NCBI RefSeq assembly: GCF_000003815.2 | Contig: NC_049985.1 | Span: 1,267,410-1,331,409 of the forward strand | From: Branchiostoma floridae | Lineage: Eukaryota; Chordata; Leptocardii; Amphioxiformes; Branchiostomatidae | DNA length: 64,000 nt | Direction of reading: 5' to 3' | Shown: piece after piece, positions 46,531 through 57,108 of the stretch | Layout: each line of letters starts with the position of its first letter | How positions within the stretch are numbered: position 1 is the stretch's first letter | Notes under the pieces: generated by a model | The model's input: the letters and a program-made list of their open reading frames with translations, nothing else | Told to the model about the DNA's origin: nothing | Database searches by the model: none | Position numbers and translations under genes: made by a program

Positions 46531-47946
46531 AGCGGTGTTGTGTTATGATGTGATCATTGTTTGATAGTAGCTAAAATTACGCAATGCACGATAATATAAA
46601 TCAAGGAACCCAGTGTCTCACATTCTCACTCAGTTATGCTTCCAATCCGGGGCACGACCGGGCAGGTTTGGCGAATGAAAAGTATATTGTCAAAGACCTT
46701 TGTGACTTTTCGAGAATATATATCTAGTTGCTTGATTTGTATTACACGTGCGTAGTGCCTTGAAGCCTAACCTTTATTGAAGTAGGCATGTGCTTTATCG
46801 ACGTAGACATAGCAGATAATAAATTGAATCGTTCAAGGATTCCAGACCCCCCTTACTTATAGGTTGTTAGGTAACTCCTGAATTGAAGGTGAAACGTTTC
46901 TTGGCATTCTATGTCCAAATCCTCCTGGGACTTCCAAGCAAAAATATACTAGTACCTTAGTCTATATATAGATCTAGAGTTTGACCTCCGAGAATGATTT
47001 CATCGGGTTAGTATAAGACCCTATTAGAGTTTTCGTTTGCACTACTCGTAAGTTAGGCGAGAGACATTACTCACGGTCGTGTAAAAGAAAACTCCCACAC
47101 CCTAGGCTTTGACCTTGAAGTTAAGCTAAGATTGGATCAGGATTCCGCTAAGTTTGAGCCAGTATTCCGGACCATAACACGCCTGTAGGGAAACCGACCC
47201 GCAGCGTTCAGTCGCAGGCCCGCGTCTGGATTCTGTCCGAACCGAACCTGACCTTGGAACGACATTCATTGAAGGGCACAATGCACCTGTGGTGTCAAAG
47301 GTAAGGTCAAGATTCAGGTCACGGGTGCTGCCATAATATCTGGCAATGGACCTGATAATAAATCAAGACGTAAGCTTATTAGTATTTCAACATGTGTAAA
47401 TAGCAACGCATATCCGATCTTCATAATGACAACCTATCTACAGTTGTAACGTTATAGGCAGGCAAATATACCTATTACAAGAGTGTGTAGCATGGGCTTT
47501 TACAATCATTGGAGGAATTTCTAACGTTTACATATTCTTAAATCTATATCATCATTAATCATAGATCGTAATATGAAATATTGTCACTAAGAATAAGGTA
47601 TGCAACGTTATTGCAGAGGATAAAAGGCAATCAGTGATGGCAGACTTCACCCATTAGAAAAGAAGCGCCGTCTGGCAGAACATACAGAAACTGCACTGCA
47701 GAGATCCACCTGGACACTATGCAAAAACAGTTCAGTCTCCCAAGTAGAGTTACAAGAGTTGAAATGAGCAACTAGAAATGAAGAAAATAGAGGCAGCTGC
47801 AGATTAACACACAACACGCGTAGCTACACAGAGCTAAAAAAAAAGAAGATCACCTCAGAAAGTGTTTGTGTTTAACCTCTCCAATCTAACTTTACTTGAC
47901 GGAAGGGTACGTCGATGAAGGTTAGACAACCCTTACACCATTCCGT

Positions 47947-48544
47947 ATGTTCTCACGCTGTGTGTATGACAGGTACTTAACCCAAGGTACCGGGTTCAAC
48001 TCGCAGACACCTCCTGCTTCCCGCCAAGACGGGCGTCGCCATGGCAACCCTGCAGACGACAGTAACCCTAGCAGCGGGGCAGGCGGGAAGGTGACTCCCG
48101 AGGAAGGCGCGAAATCTGATCTTAATCCTGTGGAACGGATCAGTCTGGCTTACCGCCACACAAGGTCACCGGGACAATTTCAAGGTCAGATTTTCGGTTA
48201 CGAGCGACGCCAATGGATCACTGACTGCACTTGAACTCTGACCTCCCCAGAGATGTGTCAAGCACCTCCCCCTCCCCGAAAGGTGAGTAGGGAAATGTTT
48301 GGTTCTTCTTCTTCTTGTGCCGAAATAATGTCCGCAGATGCAAGGAGGCCAGGAGGCGATTGTTGACGCATTCTTTTCCGGCTTGCCTCCTGGCGTCAGG
48401 GAACGATACCATCAGACTTTTGCTGCGATCGGGAACCTCTTTTGGCGTCAATATTGCCATTTTGTACGCATGCCGCGAGAGACTCAATCTCAGTCAAATC
48501 CGAACTACTCAAGAGGATTAACAGAACAAGAATTAAATACATAA
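47947..48544 (+). CDS. Candidate small three-exon gene, not recognised
   Basis: Three open stretches join in one frame by canonical splice sites: 47947-48184 (donor CAAG|GTCAGA), 48251-48282 (acceptor GACCTCCCCAG, donor GAAAG|GTGAGT) and 48338-48544 (acceptor after a TTCTTCTTCTTC tract, TGTCCGCAG; stop TAA). The result would be 158 residues. The first exon is Pro/Gly/Ser-rich; the last contains FFSGLPPGVRERYHQTF followed by a hydrophobic, aromatic stretch. The introns would be only 66 and 55 nt, much shorter than its neighbours'. A shorter form starting at 48253 (78 residues) is also possible. I do not recognise the protein; it may be chance. Confidence 0.3.
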
Positions 48545-48711
48545 TTCGTATACCCTGTCTGCATTGGGAGATGAATCGACTGTATTTTTTAAACGTTCCA
48601 CCAAAGATCCGAAAGTGACAGGCTTTTCTCGGTACACTGGCGGCCTCTAGCGAGATGAAGTGACTTTACAACGACCATAAACTTGCCGCATAATAAGGCC
48701 AAGAGAGATAT

Positions 48712-48809
48712 AGCCTAGAATCCGGCCTTGTTAGCTGTGGTCCGCTCCCAAAGGGTGAGGTAGCAATCTTTGGGAACGGGCGAAAGCTAACAAGGCTGGA
48801 CTCCAGGCT
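48712..48809. mobile_element. Foldback MITE with AGCCT ends
   Basis: AGCCTAGAATCCGGCCTTGT at the left pairs with ACAAGGCTGGACTCCAGGCT at the right; the inner arms CTCCCAAAG/CTTTGGGAACG also pair. Same terminal sequence as 8875-8982. A half copy (AGCTAACAAGACTGGAATTC, then AGGCT) lies near 13742-13766. Confidence 0.75.
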
Positions 48810-49062
48810 AGGCTAACATAGATCACCGGCGAATTACATGATGACTTCGTTGACACGACCGGAGTTTCATATAGCATTGTCATGTAAGTTTCTGTAGATG
48901 ATACAATATAACGTTACGTGTAACTGTTATAACTTCAGCACAACTGTAACGCTTAGATATGCATTGGGTTACAAACTTTACGTATGTAAAGGATGATTTC
49001 GAATATCTTAGTATGCTTTTGTGGAATGAAATCACACCAAGAAAAGTCGTTTTGTAAGAATA

Positions 49063-49068
49063 TTTATT
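49063..49068 (-). terminator. Poly(A) signal of minus esterase
   Basis: AATAAA on the minus strand about 605 nt after the stop. The 3' UTR shares GATGCAGGGTGTNACATGTA (49276-49300) with the plus gene's 3' UTR (62391-62412). Confidence 0.5.
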
Positions 49069-49499
49069 GCTCACTCACTGAATAAGATACAACGTATACC
49101 AGCCTCTGCTACTTACTTATCAGCTAAATTACAAGAATAGTGTACGAAAGACAATGTAGTGTAAAACGAGAACTGAAAAATACTTCGACAGTCTGCTGCC
49201 ATTTCTAAGTAAGTGGGCGTTTATATTGAAAGAATTCAAATATTTGCGAAAGTTTTCAAACCTATATAACGTTATACATGTGACACCCTGCATCTAAACC
49301 ACTTACTAGCACTATGATATACAGCATTACAGGTATGTACATTGTACACTGGTAGTGCGACACTAGTTGTATTAAGTCATGAAAGTTACCTGTGATATGA
49401 TATCATGATTTTTGTATTACTTTGCGACAGTCACGGCTCGTAAACAATGTTAGCAGAAATCCTAACCACTACTATCCCTCCGACCCAACCTTTGCTTGG

Positions 49500-49705
49500 A
49501 GAATAGCAAACCTACTACAGCTGAAAATGCTCACCCAGGTTATTCCTACTATAGCAAACATTACACTACAGCTAAGGTAATCCCTACTGTAGCAAACTTA
49601 CTACAGCTGAAAATGCTACCTGGTAGCAAACATACTAGATCATACTACAGATGAAAATACTACCAGGTCACCCCTACTGTAGCAAACTTACTACAGCTGA
49701 AAAGG
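49500..49705. repeat. Minisatellite built from the gene's own C-terminal coding end
   Basis: On the + strand, TGTAGCAAACTTACTACAGC then TGAAAA recurs: a coding copy near 49676-49704, and 3' UTR copies near 49505, 49549, 49589 and 49625, with mutations. Spacing is about 35-50 bp. The plus-strand paralogue has a single copy. Confidence 0.8.
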
Positions 49706-49938
49706 CGCCGGCAACAAGCAAAAAGCTCCACGTGTATTTCTCAGCGCCACCGGTGGTAACTTGCTTTCCCATCAGCCTCGGCACCTCCTCGTTCCAAAAC
49801 TTCATGTTGGACTCCCGCAGCTTGACGTCAGCAGATGACGTCACGTCCAGCTTCAGGTAGGATTGGGATGACGTCATGAACCGTGGCCAGGTCACCAGGT
49901 TACGCATGCGCGCTGCACCGGTGGAGTCACTGGGGTCT
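49674..49938 (-). CDS. Minus esterase exon 10 (C-terminus)
   Basis: Acceptor CATCTCACAG next to a (GATGA)n-like tract; stop TAG at 49676-49674. Encodes [31 protein letters not shown] and the hydrophobic tail. The last ten codons are themselves one unit of a repeat that continues into the 3' UTR. Confidence 0.92.
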
Positions 49939-52856
49939 CTGTGAGATGAGATGAGATGAGATGAGAAAATGAGGAAATAGTTAAACAAACAAGTCGAAAA
50001 AATATTAGATAGCAAGGCGGAGCGATCTTTTCTTGAGAAATAGTGGGAATGGACAGTCGAAATCCAAATCAAAGTCCAATCTTTGTGTTGGAAATTACTT
50101 CTTACTAATTAAATCTTGCTTCAGAGTATGATTTGTGGGACAAAATTAGACTTTCGCCTATCAAAGAACATATCTCCACTTACCCGTTAGCGGCGAAGTT
50201 GACCCAGTACGCCATCATGTCCAGACTCAGGTCCCTCTCCTCCTGGGTGAAGCTGTACTTCCAGGAGTTGCCGGTGTCGTCACGCAGGAGCGGGATGCCG
50301 AACATGTAGAACAGGTCGTCGCCGTGGTCCGCTTTCGCGTAGGAAGGTCTTTCCGGGGAAACCGACGTGGTGTGATGCTGGAACTCGTACTGATAGACCC
50401 GGGCAGTGTCGTGCGCTGTGAGGGAGGGACGGAAAGTTTACATTTCAGAATGAAGCAGACAGACCTAACGCTAGTTCACCTTTTTCCGTGGGTTAACCTA
50501 TATCCGTTGTATTTGAAAATGGGGGATTTTAGTGTATTAAGTCGGACACTGTTTTCAAACATTTTGAAGAAACTGCCATCTAAAATCGCCTTCCGTCGAC
50601 TTGATACCTCTAAATACCCTGTTGATAAATACATCGGACATAGGTTATCCCACGTATAAAGGTGAACTAGCGTTAATCAACACAGTTAGAGGTAGACAGA
50701 AAAATGAAAAGAGATGGGTTGATATCAGAGAATTGACAGGACTCAGCCTAGCTGAATCAGACCCTCCGGAAAGCAGAAAAACAGACGGTTGGAAGGATGA
50801 TGACAGAGTATGTTTGGATGTACCCAACGGCCAACCCGACTATAGTACTAAGGGCTTAGTATCCAGGCAGGTTTACTAGTGGCATAAGATAGCTGACTAA
50901 GGAGTACAGCTGGCCAAAGGGGGTCAACAGCCACGCCATGCCAGTAGCCAAACATACTCCTAGGTGGGCTTCACTCCTAGTCATACTATCTAATGCTACC
51001 GTAGGACCTGCTTGAAGATCGAAAGGACTATAAATGACGATGAGATGAGCATACGGTAGAGTCTCTGACATACCTGCCACAGCCTGCGCCATGAGTACGG
51101 TTGTTGCGGTGAACCTGTTGTCGGTCATCAGCTGGATAAACCGGTCACGAGTGTAGATCGGGTCGTCCGAGTCGGGGTTCATGTACTGGTCTATCACGGG
51201 CTGCACGATGTTGTCCACATCGCCGTCCTGGGGAAAGGCAAGAGGAAAAAATGAAAAAAAAACAGGGGGCTGGGAGAAAAACTTGTATCTGCCTTCATTT
51301 ACTCCATGAAAAAGTTGTGTGTACCTAGGAACAGATTTTCCTCTCAGAATCTGTTATTATGTTGAACAAAGCAGGGAAACAGCAGCAGACATCGTTTGGC
51401 CTAAACGTAACTCTTACAGGAAATTGTGCGGCGACAAAGTTGAGTTGGGCCGGCAGAATAGCCGACAACACAGTCCTGTTCAGACCGTCCGCGGTCACTT
51501 CGGGAACTGTGCCCAACAGCCCGTAACTGAACTCGCCGTCGGTGGTGCCAAGGAGGTAGTCTACCTCGTTAACTTCCTTCTTGTACATAATGTCCTGGAT
51601 CAAGAGGGAAATAAAAACACATTAGAATACAGATTTCCTCTTTCGAATGAGGTAAAATGAGTACCTAACTTATATTGTTGGATGTTTGGCCATGGTAAAC
51701 CCTAAATTATCATACATCAACCAACACCGGCTATCGCCAAACAGTCCCATTCGATACAGACACTCTCTGCCGCGTGAGGTACATCTATAAACTGAACAAC
51801 ACAGGACCAGGAGATAGCACAAGACAAGACAAGACTAGATAGAAAAAACATACCCACAGATCGTCTGCGTCTGGTAAGAAAGATCCTCCGACTATCGGGA
51901 CTGGAGCATCAAGTTCCAACACGTCGTGGGCTGGTTTGCTATGGACGAGCAAAAAAAAAAGATTATTGTTTGACAATAAACTGATACGGTGTTGGAAGGA
52001 CTTAAACTTATAACGCTATAACGCTACTTTTTACGTGTAGAACATTATAAACCGCCGCAGGCAGATCATCTTAGCCGAACTCACATGCACGCAGATGCAC
52101 GCCCACTAGGAGTGGGTACCGGTACGGTGTACCTTTACAAAACTGTCTTTCTTGTCCGGACCTGGACCTGATCCTCTGGACCTGGACCGTACCTGTACCT
52201 GAATTTTCTGTACCGGTACCCACCCCTAACGCCCACCCTACTGCAGTATTATCTGTGCCTTCACATCTTTTACTTGCTACAGGATGGCAACCGCGGAATA
52301 TGGTACCAGGGCTGTGTGGCCCGAGGGGTAAGGAGCTTGGCGTCGCCCTATACACCATGTGGTGTGGGAGGGTTTCACCTTGAACTTTGATAACACATAT
52401 ACATATAGATGTAGAAAATACCTTCGTAGGCAGCTCATCATGTCATCGAAGGAGGTTGTGGTGCAGTTTAGCGAGGCGGCTAGGGTCTCCGTTTTTGTGG
52501 TGTCTCCCCTGCGGCTGGCCCCGAGCCCGGCCACGCCGCTCTGAGAGATGGCCCGGCGGTACAGCCCTCGTGTCTCCGGGGACATGACGAGCAGGGAGAC
52601 CCCCCAGGCTCCGCCGGACTGGCCGAAGATGGTGACTCTGTCGGGATCTCCTCCGAAGTTCCGGATGTTTGCCTGAACCCACTGGAGGGCTTTAGCCTAT
52701 GGTGAAAAGGAGTATACTATTCATATAGTCGCCGACGATATGTTCAAGCAAATACTACAAGATGACCACATGTCCTACACAACCTTAACTCTCTTCCAGA
52801 TTCACAGCTAAGTATACATCTATATATATGCGCGCGCGCGTGTGTGTGTGTGTCTG

Positions 52857-52898
<42 letters not shown>

Positions 52899-55215
52899 TG
52901 TGTGTGTGTGTGTGTGTGGTTTCGTGTTCAATGATAATGATTTCTCTATGTCACTTCGCAATCTGGGCAAGCGGTTCAACAATTTTTTTTTCCTCTTTAT
53001 CATTAATGTTGGCACATAAAGCTCACCATGTCCATTAGCGCAACGTTGCCGTCCGTTTCGGCGTCCCGGGTCGGCAGGAAGCCCAGGTTGCCCAGACGGT
53101 AGTTTATGGTTACCATGACGACGTTATTGAGTGACGTGGGGATCTCAGCCGGGTAGGTGTCCGCACTACCTATCGCCAGACCTCCTCCGTGTAACCACAC
53201 CATGACCTGGGCCGGAAGAACAACAAAAACGTTAACAACAAACAACACATTGGTACAAAGTTTATCACAAACAACTGAAGGCTAGAATTTTTCTCTTTCA
53301 CCCCTTCCCCTGATCTCTTCCTTATCACACTACCCCCCCCCCCCNNNNNNNNNNNNNNNNNNNNNNNNNNNNNNNNNNNNNNNNNNNNNNNNNNNNNNNN
53401 NNNNNNNNNNNNNNNNNNNNNNNNNNNNNNNNNNNNNNNNNNNNCGCCATCTGGGGAGGCGGGAAATTTGTTACGTTTACCTTAACACTACCAGATACTC
53501 AGGTGCTAGGACCAGAGGGACATCACACTGCAGATGAGTGGAGGGGGTAGCAGAGTAACCTCTATAGCAGTCTCTGGTCTTTGGAAGGGGGTGGGGTGAT
53601 ATAATGCACTTTTGCTGGCTACGTCTTTTTGTACTGGGTCGCTTGTGCTGCCGACATATGGGCCGGTGGCAGCCGAAGTCATCAGCAAAAAGTGTTCTGA
53701 GCAGAAGAAAAAAAAACGCAAAATGGTCCATTATGGCGGCTAGTGGCAGAGACCCTCCGTTCACTGCTAGGTGTCGGGAGGTTACACACGCACCTGGCTG
53801 TAGAATGGTGACTTCATCTCTCCGCGACAACCCCTTTAGCTTAATCGGATGGATAAAGTACAGCATATAGTAATAGAAGTGTTTCTTTCATGCACTGCCA
53901 CAGACTCACCTGAGGTCCCCCACAGGCGGAGCGGCGTAGGGAATCCCCTTGAAGGTGTAGATCCGGTCAAACACAGCCCCCCCTATGAACGAGGTCGGTA
54001 ACTCCACCCCGTTCACTTTTCCATACGTGGTGGGGACCACAACTCCGCCTGGACGGGTGACAAGTGTCATAGTTTGCACCAATGTTCACCAATAAAGATT
54101 TATCAATTGATCGATTAATAATCTGCGTTACTTGGCGTCTCCATACATAGTGGGGCGTCAACACCACGAGGACAGATAAAAGAAGTACACACATTTAATC
54201 TGTTTTACAACCAACAATTGAATTTTGACCCAGTTTATAATTGAATTTTCGCCCTGCTTATACGTCGAGCCATTCTTAAAATCCAAGCATCCCCTCCCGG
54301 TGTTTCGCCCCATAGATACTGCCTGTCTGCCATCGGTAGATGTCCTTGCAGATTAATAATCTCCAAGCAGATCTCACGGTAACATAAGATAGTATCAAAC
54401 GCTGGCAGAGGAGTGAAGCCGGCCTATGAGTGTGTTTCGCTAGCCCTACGAGTCGAACATCTGTTTGCAAGGTGTACAAGCCGTGATCACCACGTTGTTA
54501 CATATGAGTGAAAACCACAGCATGTCCAAGACAAAAGATACAAAAACCGTCAGTATTGCTACAGTACCATGGTCGGCTGTCAGGACTGCAATCAACCCTG
54601 ACCTAACACCTACCCACTTTCCAAATATCATCGCAATTCATCCAGAACTTCTCAAGCCATGCTTGCATCAAATATCCGGATCAGGTAAACATAATGTTTA
54701 CACACACTCAGACACACCCAAAACATACATCCATGGAGGTGACAACCGGCTACCATGTAACTCGCGTTTGGGTTGTCCGGGATGTCCATGGTTGTGTTGT
54801 ACATTTGCCATAGTAAGACGATAGAAACTAGTACATGTAAGTGTGCGATGCATTTGGGAGCAAAATGGACTGAAATGCAGCGATTTAAAAACCAAGTAGT
54901 AAAGCCAAGTAACGCTGCACACACACCACCAACTTACACACGCTTGAATGTCAGAAGTTTTTGCTACAAATGTTCGTTGTCGAGACATGTCTTTCGCGAC
55001 CGGCCGTGGACAATCTCCAAATCGGACATACCGGTGTTTATAAATTATAGGCTGATGATCACGGCAACTGTAAAGTGTTGCCACACTGAGGAGCTAAATA
55101 TTAAATGCACTGGAATCATGTACAAAATCATGTCCAACCCACCTGCGAGCCCCAGCAGCGCCGCCAAGACGACCACGTCCCCGACACCTGAGGTAATACC
55201 TGCACGCCGGCCCAT
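49674..55215 (-). CDS. Type-B carboxylesterase, cholinesterase-like, GPI-type tail (exon 3 mostly in gap)
   Basis: Secreted alpha/beta-hydrolase; hydrolyses carboxylic esters (family), substrate unknown. Exons in transcript order: 55143-55215, 53910-54048, exon 3 (only 53445-53450 visible before the N gap), 53027-53206, 52422-52696, 51854-51938, 51418-51594, 51074-51227, 50184-50415, 49674-49938. Signal-type start [10 protein letters not shown] with [12 protein letters not shown]. Visible: intact oxyanion loop HGGGL, nucleophile FGQSGGAW, acid Glu in TTDGEFSYG, His in [11 protein letters not shown], Cys loop NCTT...SCLR, and hydrophobic C-terminus [19 protein letters not shown] after TTGGAE, as in GPI signals. 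If exon 3 equals its paralogue's (208 nt) the protein has 595 residues. The region that holds the acyl-pocket Phe residues in acetylcholinesterase is about 12-15 residues shorter, so acetylcholine specificity should not be assumed. Confidence 0.88.
50184..50415 (-). CDS. Minus esterase exon 9 (catalytic His)
   Basis: 232 nt, phase 1 to 2. [20 protein letters not shown], then [16 protein letters not shown] with the catalytic His, then [20 protein letters not shown]. Confidence 0.92.
50466..50675. mobile_element. Complete foldback MITE in minus esterase intron 8
   Basis: Ends TAACGCTAGTTCACC and GGTGAACTAGCGTTA in inverted orientation. Sub-terminal GGGTTAACCTATATCC and GGACATAGGTTATCCC also pair. 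About 210 bp. A partial relative lies at 31790-31975. Confidence 0.85.
51074..51227 (-). CDS. Minus esterase exon 8
   Basis: 154 nt, phase 0 to 1. [20 protein letters not shown] then [20 protein letters not shown]. Helical region before the catalytic His. Confidence 0.92.
51418..51594 (-). CDS. Minus esterase exon 7 (acid residue)
   Basis: 177 nt, phase 0 to 0. [18 protein letters not shown] aligns its Glu with the catalytic Glu of the cholinesterase motif LLGVNKDEGSFF. Confidence 0.92.
51854..51938 (-). CDS. Minus esterase exon 6
   Basis: 85 nt, phase 2 to 0: [20 protein letters not shown] then LPDADDLW. The nine extra bases relative to the paralogue add three residues. The segment is shorter than in acetylcholinesterase. 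Confidence 0.88.
52107..52228. mobile_element. hAT-like MITE (122 bp) in minus esterase intron 5
   Basis: TAGGAGTGGGTACCGGTAC and, inverted, GTACCGGTACCCACCCCTA. Flanked by ACGCCCAC at 52099-52106 and 52229-52236, an 8-bp target duplication. Its interior repeats GGACCTGGACC, like the copy at 22469. Confidence 0.9.
52422..52696 (-). CDS. Minus esterase exon 5 (catalytic Ser)
   Basis: 275 nt, phase 0 to 2. [20 protein letters not shown] leads to [20 protein letters not shown]. The GxSxG nucleophile is present as GQSGG. NCTT and SCLR form the second conserved disulfide loop. Confidence 0.93.
52830..52920. repeat. (GT)n microsatellite
   Basis: GCGCGCGCGT followed by about 40 GT units broken by a few C. 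Lies in an intron of the minus esterase. Confidence 0.97.
53027..53206 (-). CDS. Minus esterase exon 4 (oxyanion hole)
   Basis: 180 nt, phase 0 to 0. [20 protein letters not shown] keeps the His-Gly-Gly-Gly oxyanion loop; [17 protein letters not shown] follows. Confidence 0.92.
53345..53444. other. Assembly gap (100 N) inside the minus esterase
   Basis: 100 N preceded by a poly-C tract (53333-53344). The gap removes exon 3, which carries the choline-site Trp position and the first disulfide in cholinesterases. Confidence 0.98.
53445..53450 (-). CDS. Minus esterase exon 3, first six bases only
   Basis: On the minus strand CCTCCCCAG|ATGGCG runs straight into the N gap. The same ATGGCG follows the acceptor of plus-copy exon 3 at 58208. 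The rest of this exon (about 202 nt, by homology) and its donor are missing from the assembly. Confidence 0.8.
53910..54048 (-). CDS. Minus esterase exon 2
   Basis: Acceptor CCCGTCCAG, donor CTCAG|GTGAGT; 139 nt, phase 1 to 2. Encodes [20 protein letters not shown] and the [14 protein letters not shown] strand typical of type-B esterases. Confidence 0.9.
54049..55142. other. Minus esterase intron 1
   Basis: About 1.1 kb, moderately AT-rich, no recognised feature. Other minus-gene introns (49939-50183, 50416-51073, 51228-51417, 51595-51853, 51939-52421, 52697-53026 and 53451-53909) hold the MITEs and microsatellite listed separately or nothing notable. Confidence 0.6.
55143..55215 (-). CDS. 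Minus esterase exon 1 (signal peptide)
   Basis: ATG at 55215-55213, 65 bp downstream of a TATA box. It encodes a basic N-terminus and a hydrophobic core ([12 protein letters not shown]) and ends GCAG|GTGGGT, phase 1. It is nearly identical in layout to exon 1 of the plus copy. Confidence 0.85.
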
Positions 55216-55272
55216 CGTGTCTCTGAGTGTTTGTTTGTCTCTAACAAATGTGGACTCTGCTCGGGAAGAGCC

Positions 55273-55280
55273 CTTTTATA
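55273..55280 (-). promoter_or_regulatory. TATA box of minus esterase
   Basis: TATAAAAG on the minus strand, 65 bp before the ATG, giving a 5' UTR of about 30-40 nt if initiation is 25-30 bp downstream. The position is conserved relative to the paralogue, where the box is lost. Confidence 0.65.
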
Positions 55281-55444
55281 CGTTTGCTCGATGCTAAACA
55301 GAAGATTTGGATGATGTCATTTACCAAACCGAGCTGGTTACCTCTATGATTCAACCGCGAGCGTCAGGTATTCATTCACCTGTGTGCTAACAAACGCTGA
55401 CAAGAGCCGGGGTCATGTGAATTGAACCGTGGCAGTTTAGTGTT

Positions 55445-55920
55445 TTAAGTTTGCTCTTGAAGAGTTTTAGACTTCTTTGCTTTCATTTTTTCCCATTTCC
55501 GTTTGAAGAATTTTTCTCCCTTTGGCAAACATATAGGTATTGAATGCTGTAGATATGAATGGCACAAATTATTCTGAATTGTTAAACGCAGTGTTGTATT
55601 GAAATCAGCAGCTTGGAAGATCGATCTCAGCGACCTTGGGTAAATGACCTGTAGCACGCTCGGTGCTTGAAGGCGAGATGACCATATATGGTCAACACGG
55701 TCCCTACCAAATACTTGCCGCTCAGCGCAGGTCCCAAAGAGTTTACCATATTCGGGCATGAAATAGCAACAAAACTGGACTTGTAAATCATATATATGGT
55801 TAATTAAGCATGCAGTGCCTGAGTGGTAAATGCTGACTTAACAGTGAGTCATTCTTATTTTGAAAAGTTGTCGTCAAATGTTAGAGAATGCAATACCGGA
55901 AGCCACTTGTAAAGCTGGTG
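55445..55920 (-). repeat. Repeat with coding-like relic, inverse copy at 63104-63424
   Basis: On the minus strand, CATGCCCGAATATGG, GACCATATATGGTCATCTCG and CGTGCTACAGGTCATT match the + strand at 63248-63360. Both copies translate to DHIWSSRL..VLQVI. The frames are short and differ in length, so I read this as a decayed repeat or gene fragment of unknown origin. Confidence 0.65.
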
Positions 55921-56704
55921 TCATTACCACGATTTGATCATCAAAAAGTCCCCATATCCCATCTCAAAATTGCCATAGAATCAAGCATATGTTTCTCCTG
56001 AAAAAAATGCGAAATCACGCAGTGGTCGAGAGGATAGCGGCGGTAAATATTGCTGCCGAAAATGTCCTTCATAACTTACAGACTGACTCGCCAGGTGAGC
56101 ATAGTCTCGACCTGACCTGACCTGGCCTAGGAGTATGCACACTCCTTTGCCAGCTTTGATACTACTAATATCTTATGCTACCGTAGTATTATTTGCTTGG
56201 AGATAAGTTGAGCTGTCCGAGGCTTCCCGTTGTGTGCCTTCGGCTCTATATAGCGTGTTACTGTTTTGAAGAGCCCTGCCTACCCGACCGTGGACCCAAT
56301 ATCTGGGTCTACCACGGCCTGATGTACACACAGCCCCGACACTGCCTTCCTTTCAGAGACTCTTTCAGTAACAGAAATGGCCAAAATAAACGCACTCGAA
56401 TCATATAGCAGCTCGCACTATTCGATCTACGCTGGCGGCTGAAAGCTTCATCTACCCGGAAGAGAGTCTGGCCAGTGCTAGTATTACCATGGATGCCAAG
56501 TTAGCGAATGCCTGATGCTGAAATTGACAAATAACACCGGAGCTTGCCAAATAGCGACTGGATATGATTTTAGAAGCTGTCAGGCGTTTCAGGTAGAATC
56601 CACTACCTGTTTGTCAGTGACCAGAGCTTGTTTACGTTTACAAAACTCAGAAGGGCACTTAGCGAACAAAGTCCACATTTGTTGGCGGCACAACAAGATA
56701 CACG

Positions 56705-56777
56705 ATGGGCCTGCGTACAGGTAAAACCTCAGGTGTCGCGGACGTGGTCATCTTGGCGGCGCTGCTGGGGCTCGCAG
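56705..56777 (+). CDS. Plus esterase exon 1 (signal peptide)
   Basis: ATG in ACACGATGG; 73 nt ending GCAG|GTGGAT, phase 1. The 5' flank is homologous to the minus gene's first exon and promoter. Confidence 0.85.
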
Positions 56778-57045
56778 GTGGATAGGGATTTATTTTGTAT
56801 GATCACAACATATCAGTGCATTTTATTACCCAGTACGACAGTGCATTGCATGCTTATATCTACTAGTTTCTGTAGCCTGATAAATGTACTGTACAGCGAA
56901 GCCATGCATGAAGAATCCAAACGACCATGCTGTGTGTTTAGGGACCAAAGTACAAGGCAGCCTTATATTACATAACAAAGGCATCTTGTGTTTAACTTGT
57001 AGTAAAGACACAACTGTTTCCACGTTGTTTATATACCCCCCTTCC

Positions 57046-57108
<63 letters not shown>

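Larger units (their letters stand above)
46531..49062. other. Intergenic region between Dachsous and esterase pair
   Basis: AT-rich with no recognised conserved gene. It includes a candidate small gene (47947-48544) and a foldback element (48712-48809). The genes on both sides end here (tail to tail). Confidence 0.6.
55216..56704. promoter_or_regulatory. Divergent promoter region of the esterase pair (1.49 kb)
   Basis: Start codons on either side point outward. Near the minus start: TATAAAAG and AGTCCACATTTGTTAG. Near the plus start: the same AGTCCACATTTGTTGG and a degraded TTTACAAAA in place of the TATA box. 55290-55920 is homologous in inverse orientation to 63104-63790. No other gene was recognised. 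Confidence 0.65.

Noticed and set aside
52785..53038. Cys/Val- and His/Thr-rich frames
   Set aside because: They are translations of a GT dinucleotide tract.
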